From contig JANUWI010000010.1 in assembly GCA_025504975.1 (NCBI GenBank), positions 310,001 through 374,000 on the forward strand: a DNA stretch of 64,000 bases, in the 5' to 3' direction. A program made the translations under genes and the position numbers. The notes below the pieces were generated by a model that was given only the letters and a program-made list of their open reading frames with translations, was not told the DNA's origin and did no database searches. This document shows, in pieces, positions 1 to 9,698 of this stretch. This DNA is from Plenodomus lindquistii. Its lineage: Eukaryota; Ascomycota; Dothideomycetes; Pleosporales; Leptosphaeriaceae. Within the stretch, counting starts at the first letter, position 1. Every line of letters starts with the position of its first letter.

Positions 1-425
1 GCCAATGTGGATCGCCTCGCCTACTTATTTATAGTATTCGGTTCGTTTTCGTTGCTGGATTGAAGAGATCAGGCCCCTAAGGCGACCAGCACGGCCATTT
101 CCTCATGCGGTTAGATAAGAGGCTGTGGTTCTACGCAAAGATGCACGTTGAGTCCTAAGACCAAAGCCTCAAGCAAGCAGTTTTTCCCGTCTTGTCATTG
201 CTCATAAGATCATTTGATCGTGAAATGCCTGCATCGTTCCAGTCGTACAAAAGCCAAATTGTCAAGTCCACATTCGCTAACTGGGTATCTATGTACGCGC
301 CCGCACAAGCAGACAATGCAAGTTGCAACAAATGATGCAATACATTAAAAAAAAACCTTTCACTCGATAAGAAGATGACCTAGCACGGTACCATGGAATC
401 GATCCGTAGAGGGCCATGGCTAACT
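1..425. other. non-coding left edge
   Basis: No open frame here has coding character. It is the 3' flank of the minus-strand gene that ends at 426. I see no tRNA, repeat or other element. Confidence 0.5.
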
Positions 426-3400
426 TCAGACTCGTATTACAATCTTGATATTCAGTCCACGCGCCTCGCGAATACAACACGCCTGACAGGTTCGCGTAGT
501 ACGACCAACGATGGCATGAAGTCCCCTTTCTGCGCACCAAGCTCGTGCTAGTAGCTCCATATCTGGTGACGCGCGAGCGTCGAGGATGAGAATAGTCTTC
601 TTGTTATTGATTATGGTGTCTACCACACTATTCTGGGAATTCGCCAAAGACAATAGGCGTTCTGTTGATTTTGAAGTATGCATCTCGAAAGGGAGTTCGA
701 AATCTGGCTCCAGAATGCGGGTTACAGGCACGATCTTGTAGAGGTAAGACTTGTGCAAGGGATGGGCGATCAACGGCTTGCCGTGTGATATCATGTCGTG
801 AGGACTGAAAATTTCGGCTCCGTCATCCGCGCCGGCTTCGTAAGTGCGTTTTGGGGCACTGGTGGATGCTGTTGGTGGGTGTGACAGTAGTGGTTCAAAG
901 CCATGGCTGCTACGGCGCGACAGCGTCACGCTGCGTTTGGACGGTGAGCGTGACAGTGTACCCGTTCGTGACCGCTTCAGAACGTAAGGCAACCCGGTAA
1001 CCGGCGGAGCAGCTGAAGCCGGTGTACTACAAGGCCATGACGTGATGAAGTGCACGTCGTATGTGAGTGTCAACGTATGGCTTAGCGTCTGGTCTTGAGA
1101 AGCGAATGTTAAAGAGGCGGCCTGGATGCCATCTTCAGACGGAGAATTGGGGAGGTTATCATCGTCGAGTAGGTCCGGGTTGATCGAAGTGAGCTCCCAT
1201 TGCAAGAAAGAGAGCACAGGTCTTGGTGGCAGCTCAGGATCCGAGGGTAAGATGAGATCCTCAGAGGTAGCAGAAGTTATGTCCGATTGAGGAATTATAG
1301 CTGATTCCTGAGCTATCGGATCACAGGCATCGGTCAGATCTAATCGACGATCGTGTGGAAGTTGCTCGCTGTGGATATTGTGCCAGCCTACAGGACCGAC
1401 AGGGAGCTTCGGGCATGAGATCCAGCCCATGCATTCCGTGGAGCCCGCAGAACAAGCCAGAACGCGGCCAACAATCGAACTTTTACTCCACCATGTCCTG
1501 TTTTGATAGGTAAATCCGCCATAAAGATTCGCACAGTCTCCAAGGTTGCTGATGGCGGACTTGTCGTTTTCTAGCAGCGTTGAGATGAGAAAATGTGAGA
1601 TGGCTTCACCCGGCAGAACCAGTCCGGTCAAGTAAGATCGACTCAGCCACCCACCTACTCCATCAAGAGCAGCCTCGGAGCGACCACACGATACTGGCCA
1701 CGATGGAGAGAGCGGTACGCGCAATGCTTGCGAATCTTGGCGTTTTAGAGGAGGCTGGCCAACGTCCCCAAAGTAGCTGTCAAGGACCTGGTGCGAAGGC
1801 AACGGTGTTTGCAGGGGCGTGCCGTAAACGCTGATGCAGGACGGAGTGCTGTATTCGAGTGATCTGCTGCTAGCAGATAGCTGCTGCACGGCTTCGTTAG
1901 TAGCATTGGGTACACCCAGCTTGACAGCCAGCTCTTTGAGAATATCTACCGCGCCAGGCCAGTGTATGGTTTCCGCGAATTGAAAAAGTCCTGACAATTG
2001 CTGAGTCTGATGTTGTGGTAGGAAGATGACATCGGCGAGAGATGATCCTGTTTGATCATTACCACTCAAGAATGACCTTAGCCCACGAGATTTGGATTGT
2101 GGCACCAGGCCCCCAACCTCGTTGCCCTTCATGATCGAGATGTTTTCAAGAAAGGTGCGTGCGAGGACCAGATCCCAATCCACCTTCCTGCTCTTCGCTT
2201 TGAGGAAGCCTTTGATGGCATCAGGGTTCACGCGAAGTTGTATTTCGGCATCCGTAGCATCCATGGTCGTGAAAGCATCCAAGCGTAGCAGCAGCTCACA
2301 GGAAAGTGTGATCTGTAGCAAAAGTATTTCGCGTTTCGTCCACAGTGGGGCAGGCTCATGCTCAGGTTGCAGCTCCGGATCGCTCCATAGGATCTGCCCT
2401 AGTCGGATTCTCCACTCGACTAGACTAAAGTCATACCATATGCCCTTGAGCTTCAAGACCTGAAGTAGCACCATAATCTGTACTTGCAAGCCAGTCGGAT
2501 CTTCTATGGAGTCGTCGTAGCCTGGAGGAGTCAGGAACTTGCTGAACAGGTTGGCGTATAAGTCTCCCGAGCTTTGATTATTGAGAATGGTTATGGGCTC
2601 TGGCGTGTCTTGGAATGCTTCGTACATGTCTTGAAACTCGATCAAACGATTGTAGATAAGATTGAGCTCTGCAGGGCGTACACCAAGCCGTTCAGGGTTG
2701 GTCTGCATCAGTTCTCTGTTCCGAGTCGTCTCCAAATGGTGCATGCCAGGTTTAGAATCCTCCATGTCCACGACAAGACTGTCCGAAACAGGCAACCCCA
2801 CGAAGTAAGAGAAGCCCGTACTTCCCGGCTCGATGCCTTGGCTGCCGAGCATATTGGGCATCTCGACCACGTCTGGGGTGTACCCTTTGTATGGCCTCCG
2901 AGGTCCTACTGGCGACTGTGCTACTTCGACAGCGGTGTGCAGGCTCGTTGCGGCGAAGGCAGGCTCCTTCAACAGGATCGAATCAGAGGCATTCTCTTTG
3001 GTGCTCTCACTATTCCAGGGAAAGCGGACAGATGGTTCGTAACGACCATTGTTCCTGTACACATGGAAGTGCGGGGCGCCGGCAAAGAGAGCTCGGAGCT
3101 GCTCTTCACTCAACGTGGCAATCTTGTCCTCGTCTTTTGGTGCTTGTAATGAAGGTGGTTTCAACGCTGTGTCGTCTTCTTGTATGGGTGCTATGTTGGT
3201 ATGTTCAAGGGATTCATTGCCAGATCTGGGGTCGATTGGGTCTGTGGCCTTGGTCTCGGGGAGACGTTGCTGCGGGGCCCCCGTGTCTGTGGCGGTTGGT
3301 ACCTTGAATCGTGTTAGGATGCGTATAAATTGGGCAAAAGGATTGGTTGAGATGGTCGTTGAAGAGCGAAGGTACGTACATGTACATCGTTGTGGCCCTG

Positions 3401-3514
3401 TGGCTTCTGTCTCCATGTCCTGAGGAACCGCACAAGCCTCTGCCGCTTGCTGTTGGTCCTCTCTAGCTTGCCTCCCTTCTGTTCAGACATTTCCGTGTGT
3501 AGCCTTCCCAGCAT
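426..3514 (-). CDS. conserved hypothetical protein, 1003 aa, two exons
   Basis: Two exons, 3380-3514 and 426-3302, joined across a 77-bp intron (3303-3379) with donor GTACGT, a CTAAC branch site and an AAG acceptor, phase 0. I chose the ATG at 3514 because the first exon is open and basic (SEQKGGKLERTNSKRQRL); the ATG at 3416 would read through the intron. The product has a low-complexity N-terminal third, an aromatic motif around residues 100-130 (LSEEQLRALFAGAPHF), a helical middle and a Ser/Arg-rich stretch (TLSRSPSKRSVTLSRRSS). The last ~100 residues look ordered again. There is no signal peptide or membrane span. I do not recognise a characterised family; similar large proteins of unknown role are common in filamentous ascomycetes (recollection). 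The coding call is firm; the start codon is less so. Confidence 0.8.
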
Positions 3515-4335
3515 GGCGGAGACATGCAGCCAGGAAGCTTAGGCGAAGCATGCTGGCAACCTGCACGTTATAAGACGGAAAGGGGACTTGCAGGAAATCA
3601 ACGAATCTCACAGCATGCTTGAGCACCCACGCATCACACGCGAAACCATGGCATGCACCCCTGTGCTGAGTGGCCGCCGTGACGCAACGCCAAGTTGTCC
3701 CTCACTTTTGCCCGACTACCCTGTTGATGTCGCCCGCTACCTGCGAATCCGATGCAGTCGCTATCGCGCAGCGGTCAAGCACCGCGGGCAGACCGACGTG
3801 ATGTTGTTCGCAGTCGACCGCTGTGAACATGCATAATCGGTGCCGAGCGTCTAGAACCTGCTTCCAGAATCTGGTACGAGCGTTCTGTGCACACTGCAAT
3901 CTTATCGGACATTGATCGACTTTTCACAACACGGCAGGCTGCGTACCGACTCATAACAGTAGACTCACGGTGTGCAGGCACAATATAGTTTTTCACACGA
4001 CTCACCTGTCCATCTATACGAGCCTGTGGTATAGGATGAAGTGATGCACCGTTGCGATGAGCCCAGTGTACAATCAAAGCTCAATCAAGACATGTTTCAG
4101 CAGTTCTTCGAGGTCTTGTTGGGTAGTGATGGCTAGAGGACTCTCATGCACGCTTCTCCTTGTCCTTGTCATCTGCGCGCATGGCCTCCAGAAACCGGTG
4201 AAGAGGAAGAGATACAGACCGACATTGTCACTGCAAGGGGATCTGAACTGGTACATGGGGTGTATAGCATAGATACACGGTGTGCGCCTTCTTTTGCACG
4301 TCTACCCTCTTGCGTATTGGCTCTTGCTTCCATGG
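3515..4335. other. intergenic, no gene seen
   Basis: Several short open frames overlap on both strands but none has coding character or a plausible splice partner. It separates the 5' end of the large unknown gene from the 3' end of the NDUFA2 gene. Confidence 0.5.
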
Positions 4336-4730
4336 TTATATCTGGGACTGGGCGAGCTGGGTGACATGCTGCTCGATGGCCTTGTCGTCGAGCCCCTTCA
4401 AGGACACCTTCTTCTCCTTGCCAAAGTCTGTGCGAGTGTCGTCAGCATCATCTGGCCGGGTATGCATCCACGGTCTTGGACGCACCGAATCGCGCATAGA
4501 GGGTGGGCTCGGTGCCGCTGGCTTCCCGGATCATGATGGGAGTGTGGGGGTTTTGCTTCTTCATTGCGGGGTAGCTCTTGGTGAGGAAGTTCCTGTGCCT
4601 GTAATCAGCCTTGGACACGCATGGCAGAAGCATGGTTGACTTGCCTGACGGGCGCACTGTGTTCGCTGGTCTGGCAGAAGAGGAAGCGCAGCTCCTTCAG
4701 GCCCTGTGCAAACGCATATTTGGACGCCAT
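4336..4730 (-). CDS. NADH:ubiquinone oxidoreductase subunit NDUFA2 (B8, 10.5 kDa)
   Basis: This is an accessory subunit of respiratory complex I with a thioredoxin-like fold, on the matrix side of the mitochondrial inner membrane. Three exons: 4645-4730, 4486-4592 and 4336-4427, giving 94 residues, the usual family length. Diagnostic stretches are KYAFAQGLKELRFLFCQTSE in exon 1, MKKQNPHTPIMIREASGTEP in exon 2 and FGKEKKVSLKGLDDKAIE in exon 3. Intron 1 (4593-4644) has a rare GC donor (AG|GCAAGT) and two possible CAG acceptors 6 bp apart; the nearer-to-exon one gives VRNFLTKSYP, which fits the family best. Intron 2 (4428-4485) is GTGCGT...CACAG. The start ATG lies 232 bp from that of the divergent pyruvate carrier gene. 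No single frame carries the protein, so naive ORF calling would miss it. Confidence 0.93.
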
Positions 4731-4962
4731 GGTCTCGCGGCGGGTGAAGGTGTCGTGGGGAGGAGCTGCAACTGCGTGACTTTGTCGCTCACCACCGTCG
4801 ACGGCAACGGCAATGGACGTTGCTCGAGCTTGCCCGGTGCCGCCTTGCCTGATTCGGACGTGACGGATTTGGTCGATGCAAACTCCAAGGCAGCCCGGAC
4901 ATGGCGAACCCCGTCCAAGCTTCTCTCTTTCCACTTCTGCACTCCCAAACCAGCGAGCAATC
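4731..4962. promoter_or_regulatory. shared intergenic promoter of NDUFA2 and MPC
   Basis: These 232 bp separate the start codons of two divergent genes for mitochondrial inner-membrane proteins. The stretch is GC-rich without a clear TATA box and ends towards MPC in a pyrimidine-rich tract (about 4920-4945), typical of filamentous fungal core promoters. Bidirectional control is inferred from geometry only. Confidence 0.55.
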
Positions 4963-5556
4963 ATGTCGTTCCGCCCCGGCTCCCGCATCTTCAGCACCTT
5001 CCGACCCTTCTTCCAGCGCGCCAATGCCCGCCGACGAGTCAACACCGCCGCGGGGCCTGAGCCAGCGGGCTTCCACAAGTTCTGGAACTCGCCCATTGGT
5101 CCCAAGACGGTTCACTTTTGGTACGTCCTCTATTCACCACCATGGCACACACCAAACCCCCACCTGCCTGATCAACCGTCTCTCAAGATGCAACAACGAG
5201 TACATGCGCGCAATGCTAATGTTTCCTACAGGGCCCCAGTCATGAAATGGGGCATGGTCCTCGCTGGCGCCTCCGACTTCTCCCGCCCCGCCGAATCCCT
5301 CTCCTTCACGCAAAACTTTGCCCTCATGTGCACCGGCGCCATCTGGACCCGCTGGTGCTTCGTCATCCGCCCCAAGAACATTGCCCTCGCTGCTGTCAAC
5401 TTCCTCGTCTTCATTGTCGGCGCTACACAGGTCGGCCGTATCTACAGCTACAACAAGAGTCTCGAGGCCACCGAGGGAAAGGTCAAGGCCGAGGTTGACG
5501 ATCTGAAGGCGACGGCGAACAAGGCCGAGGCCAAGGTGGAGAAGGCTGTGAAATAA
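4963..5556 (+). CDS. mitochondrial pyruvate carrier subunit (MPC2/MPC3 type)
   Basis: It forms part of the inner-membrane heteromer that imports pyruvate into the mitochondrial matrix. Exons 4963-5120 and 5232-5556 give 160 residues. The joined protein has a basic, Arg-rich N-terminus, then the family core FWNSPIGPKTVHFWAPVMKW, LAGASDFSRPAESLS, the membrane segment with TGAIWTRWCFVIRPKN, and a further hydrophobic helix (LAAVNFLVFIVGATQ). A charged helical tail of about 35 residues follows (EGKVKAEVDDLKATANKAEA). The 111-bp intron (GTACGT...CTACAG) splits the Trp codon before APVMKW. It is a multiple of three with no stop, so a retained transcript would insert 37 residues between the conserved W and APV. 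The start at 4963 is preceded by AATC and begins the basic leader; an upstream in-frame ATG at 4876 lies in the shared promoter and is less likely. Confidence 0.95.
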   Translation: MSFRPGSRIFSTFRPFFQRANARRRVNTAAGPEPAGFHKFWNSPIGPKTVHFWYVLYSPPWHTPNPHLPDQPSLKMQQRVHARNANVSYRAPVMKWGMVLAGASDFSRPAESLSFTQNFALMCTGAIWTRWCFVIRPKNIALAAVNFLVFIVGATQVGRIYSYNKSLEATEGKVKAEVDDLKATANKAEAKVEKAVK

Positions 5557-6427
5557 GCGGCCAACTTTGGATATAGGGCGTCGTGGTAGAGCACATGGTT
5601 GATGACTGCATGGACGTTTGGAAGGGCACAATGGTCTAGGGTCGAGTGTGTGTGCATATATGACATGGACTCGACATGGGCGCTCATGAGTATGCCTGTT
5701 CGATGTCAAAGTATACAAGAACAAGAGGGGTCAAGACCATCACGTTTAGTAGTGACATCTCCACCAGGCTAATGCCCAAAATCCTCTCAGATCCATTCTT
5801 CCTTCCCTCCCAATTCTTCACCTTCCACCATCCCCATTAGGAGAATAAACAAGTTATCATAGCAACACGTGCTCCGATTGAACGATCGTACAGTATTATA
5901 CTGCTGTATGGTGACAGCACACTGACACCTAGGCGATCAACATTGTAGTACTATAGGATATCGTAGAGACTACAGGTCAGGAATCGGACAACTTCTTGAG
6001 ACGTAGTTCACCTTGGTGCTTACATGGCGTTGGAATATCCTAGAAATGAGCCTCTTTTTTTTGTTGCTATACGACAGTACAGCAGAGCTTCAAGCGTGTT
6101 GCAGTCGTTATAGTACACTAACACATGGTGGAAGGATCAAGAAGGCGTAGGTGTATACTCTGCAGTATATTACAGGCATACACTGAAAGCTGAACAACTC
6201 ATCATCGTACTCTCGCTGCGCTATTACTGTATCTGTTGTGCCGACTCGTACACATACATGCATGAAAAGATGTGTTTTATTCTTTGCACTCGAAGCCAGG
6301 AAAAAGGAGACATGTATACTTTTTACTTCAGAAAACGGCCGCGGCCGATGTGAGCAGTACGCTTATTAGGAGTGTTGCTGTGGGTGCGAATGTTATTGTT
6401 GAGGGTATTACGTTAGCTTCACGGTTG
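5557..6427. other. intergenic, 3' flank of MPC
   Basis: AT-richer sequence with small local palindromes, for example around 5892-5912 (ACAGTATTATACTGCTGT). No coding frame or RNA gene is recognised. Confidence 0.45.
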
Positions 6428-7430
6428 ATGGGAGCTACTATTCACGAAGACGAGGTGAGTAGACTACGGTCGCGTTTGCAACATTCCATGGAGTCGGTGT
6501 GGGGGCGTTTGCATCGGGTCATAAGGCATTCACCTTCTGCCACCCAGAGGCACCGTCACCTTCCATCGCGTAACACTCACCATCACTACGGTATAGCATC
6601 ACCTATCATCGTACCACTAGAGCACCACTATATCCGACAGCGCCATCAGAGGTGAGCCTGATGTTACCACCCCAGATTTGGCTGGCATAGCCATCAAAGA
6701 CGAACCTAAACTGGAAGCTGAAGATGAGCATGACAGCGACACAAAAGATGAACCTGACATCGAACCACCCGGCTTCAATCCCGACGAGGAGATTGTAGAC
6801 CTACACATTCTTGCCTGCGTGCGTGCCTCACCTCAGCATACTACATGTACCTAGTGTCAGTGTTAACAACAGTCCCAGCAATCTCCCCCTCCAGAAGCAA
6901 GCCCACACTACTCCGAGTCGCTCACGCGACTTCAAAAGGGTTTCCTGGGCGTCATCGCCCACCTGGAAGCCCGCAACGCCTCACTCACCGAAGACCTTGC
7001 AATTTCGCGCTCTCTGGCAGCATCGGCAACAGCAATTCCAGCACCCGCACCCACCCCAGCGCTCAGCCCCTCCTCCGCCACCAAGATCGGCCCTGTACCC
7101 ACCAAAATCTCGCACCTCGAACACACCCTCGCCACCAAGAACGCCATGCTCAGGGAAAAGAACACTACAATCATAAAGCTAGACAGGGAAGTCAAGCGTA
7201 TAGGCAAGGATCTTGAAATCGAGAAGAGGAAGAACGCACAGGCCGCCAAGGGAGCAGAGGCTATAAATCAAAGACTGTATCATGAGATGATGGTGGAGAG
7301 GAGAGCGAGGAGAGCTGCAGAGAATGGGCGGTCGAGAGAGAATTTAGGGGTCCCAGAGAGGAAGAGAAGGAGAGTCGGAGAGGAGAGGCAGGAGGATGAC
7401 GCGATTAGGAGGGGGAGGCGGGATATTTGA
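6428..7430 (+). CDS. coiled-coil protein of unknown function, 260 aa, start uncertain
   Basis: Proposed exons are 6428-6454, 6621-6818 and 6873-7430. The last two are well supported. Exon 2 is acidic and charged (KDEPKLEAEDEHDSDTKDEP) and joins in phase 0 across a 54-bp intron (GTGCGT...AACAG, branch GTTAAC) to exon 3. Exon 3 carries SLTRLQKGFLGVIAHLEARN, a Pro/Ala linker, and a long Lys/Arg/Glu-rich helix (LDREVKRIGKDLEIEKRKNA) ending in a nuclear-signal-like cluster (PERKRRR). Exon 2 has no in-frame ATG after the TAG at 6618-6620. I therefore infer a 9-codon first exon (MGATIHEDE) followed by GTGAGT and a 166-bp intron ending at that CACTAG; this keeps phase but is the weakest part. The charge pattern suggests a nuclear coiled-coil protein. 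No family was recognised. Confidence 0.6.
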
Positions 7431-9698
7431 ACCAAGAGGAGATGGCCAGATACGGGTATCCAGAAGACACGCGGAGCTGGCGTGGAGTAGTTGGAGCAGC
7501 GCTATTGGTACTGATAGGTACGTGTTCAAGATTGAGCATATATCGTTTACGACATGTGATGACTACTCGGTGACGAAGAGGTGATTGCCGGACGAAATGA
7601 CTACACTCTTCAACACGTGCTCCTACTTTTTTAATCAATCATACTCAGTGTCACTATCATCAAAGTCTTATACGTAGAGCAGGCATCACAGTACGTGGTT
7701 GACCTAATGTAAAACGACGGATACGGCGCTGTCCACGCCAGGCGTGATCATTGTGATCATATGCTCCGGAAACAGGTAAGGCGTATCGCATCAACCAAGT
7801 GGTTGGATGGGATACCTCTCCGGAGTGATCTGGCCTCATGTCTGGGAACCAAGGCGGACTCGAAGGTGGAGACCGGACTTCGGATATCGAGAGTTATCTT
7901 CATCCTTTGCAATCCTAGATGACTATGGCTGGGTTGATCGATGTTTGGGTGTGACAAATGACCTCTGAGCCGGTCAAGAAGACGATGGAGTGGACTTGAT
8001 GGCACCACCTCTAACTGAGACAAACGGTGACGCCTTACGTAGAACCAGGCCAGGCTGATGTGTTGAGAATAGATGTGTTCAGAGTATATTGGGGCGCCTA
8101 CCTTGGCATTGGGGTCCAACTGTGCCCGTCCGAGTTGAAGCCGTAGGCGAAGCCATAACGTTCGAGCGTATGATGGAGAATTGGGCTCTCTGCGACATCC
8201 TGAAACTGAGAAAATCTTGTGGAATAGGATATCTCCGTGACTTGATATCAGCACGACGCGTAGGACGACCCTTCGGCCCTTTCACCCAGCATCTTGTGGA
8301 AGGGTTGCACCGATGGCTTCCGTGATTTTCCATGATGCCAACTCGGCAAACGTACACTATCAGTGTCTATCACCGTGCCTCAAATAGTCGGTACAGTCAA
8401 TTCATCCCTCTCGATGACGGGCGATGGCAATCACTCTCGTTAAGACAACAAAACATGCAACGCAACCTAAATAACTGTCTCATGTCATCCGCTAGCAAAC
8501 ATGGCTCCAAAAAGGCTGCTGACCACCTTTGGAGCAACCACAGGTAGAGGACTCAGCACATGTGGTACAGGACACGCGTCACTAGGTACGGGTCGATCCC
8601 GTACCGCAGGATGCGTCAGCCATCTCTTGAAACAAGACGAGTTTCCCGGGAGCGTAGTTGAGACTCATCAGCTGTCTCCATTTTGCAGGCGTATCGACCG
8701 GTAACATCGGAAGGTGTGTTGTATGCCTTGGCAGCTCAATGATGCCGTGCGGCCAACATGGTTGTTGGCATCAGATCGTTTGCTGGTCCAACCAGGGTGG
8801 GATCATTTCAGTCTGACGGTTGACCCGCTTGACGGAGGTCCGAGCTGGGAAAGTGAGAGCTACTGTGTACGATGAAGGGCCGCCGCACCAGCCGGGGGTC
8901 CAAAATGACGTTAAGAGCACTCTTGGTGTACAGATGAAACAGCAAACCTACAGCTATACGCAGAGGGGACGAGAGAAAGGAAGTAAGGCGCAGCAGCGAG
9001 GGCGCAGTATCAGGCGCGCACATCAAAAACGGCCCCGGACTGCCTTGGTGGCTGAGTTGCTCATCGTACCTCAAAATAGGTGATGGTCCAAGCGCCAACC
9101 GCTCCTCCTTCCCGACATGCGACCGTACACGGCAGAGTACAGCCTCGCCATGCCAGACAGTGCCATGCCAGACTGTGGGCGACACCAAGATGGATGCTGT
9201 TCTTGATTTAACAGTGAGAGCTTCAACGCGGCTTTTAATCACGGGACTTGAGTGGAGAGACACGATCCTGTGTTGTTGGTTTCTCTGTCGCTCACCGACG
9301 CGACCTCGTGTACCGGTACGCCCAACGGACTTCCATCGTAGCCTTCGTCGGCATTCCCACGGACTCTCTGACCCCGGGGCGCCACATTTGTGCTTATTCG
9401 ACCGCCCCGGTCACTGCAGGCCAGTTCCTTACTAGAGCCAAGCTATGCATGCCTATTTTGAATCCAGGTTGTTCACTTACTGTTGCCCTGCTACCTTGAT
9501 TATCATCTGTTGCCAGTCGGCTCCAGTCAGTCGTCACTCACAAGTCCTCCCACACTCTCATACCTGACACTACTGCACCTCATCATCACTGGTCTGATCT
9601 TGCCTTTCTATACATTACATCGAGAGTTCACTGCGTCGCACATTGGCGACCAGTCGCAACTACGGATGCGCCTTGCTAATTGATGCGAACAAGAAAGG
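7431..9698. other. 2.3-kb intergenic region, no gene seen
   Basis: Open frames of 60-165 codons occur on both strands around 7757-8357 and 8808-9263. They overlap antisense, mostly lack ATG starts and show no family motif. The last ~200 bp (9480-9690) are C/T-rich and look like the promoter and 5' UTR of the following gene. Confidence 0.45.

Noticed and set aside
4605..5115. Long minus-strand frames of 108-166 codons opposite MPC
   Set aside because: They are antisense to the firmly identified MPC exon and overlap NDUFA2 exon 1 in the wrong joining. They begin at TTG and have no domain.
8079..8357. Opposed frames of 78-165 codons in the 7.4-9.7 kb gap
   Set aside because: The minus frames are mirror images of the plus frame. 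None has a known domain or supported splice sites.
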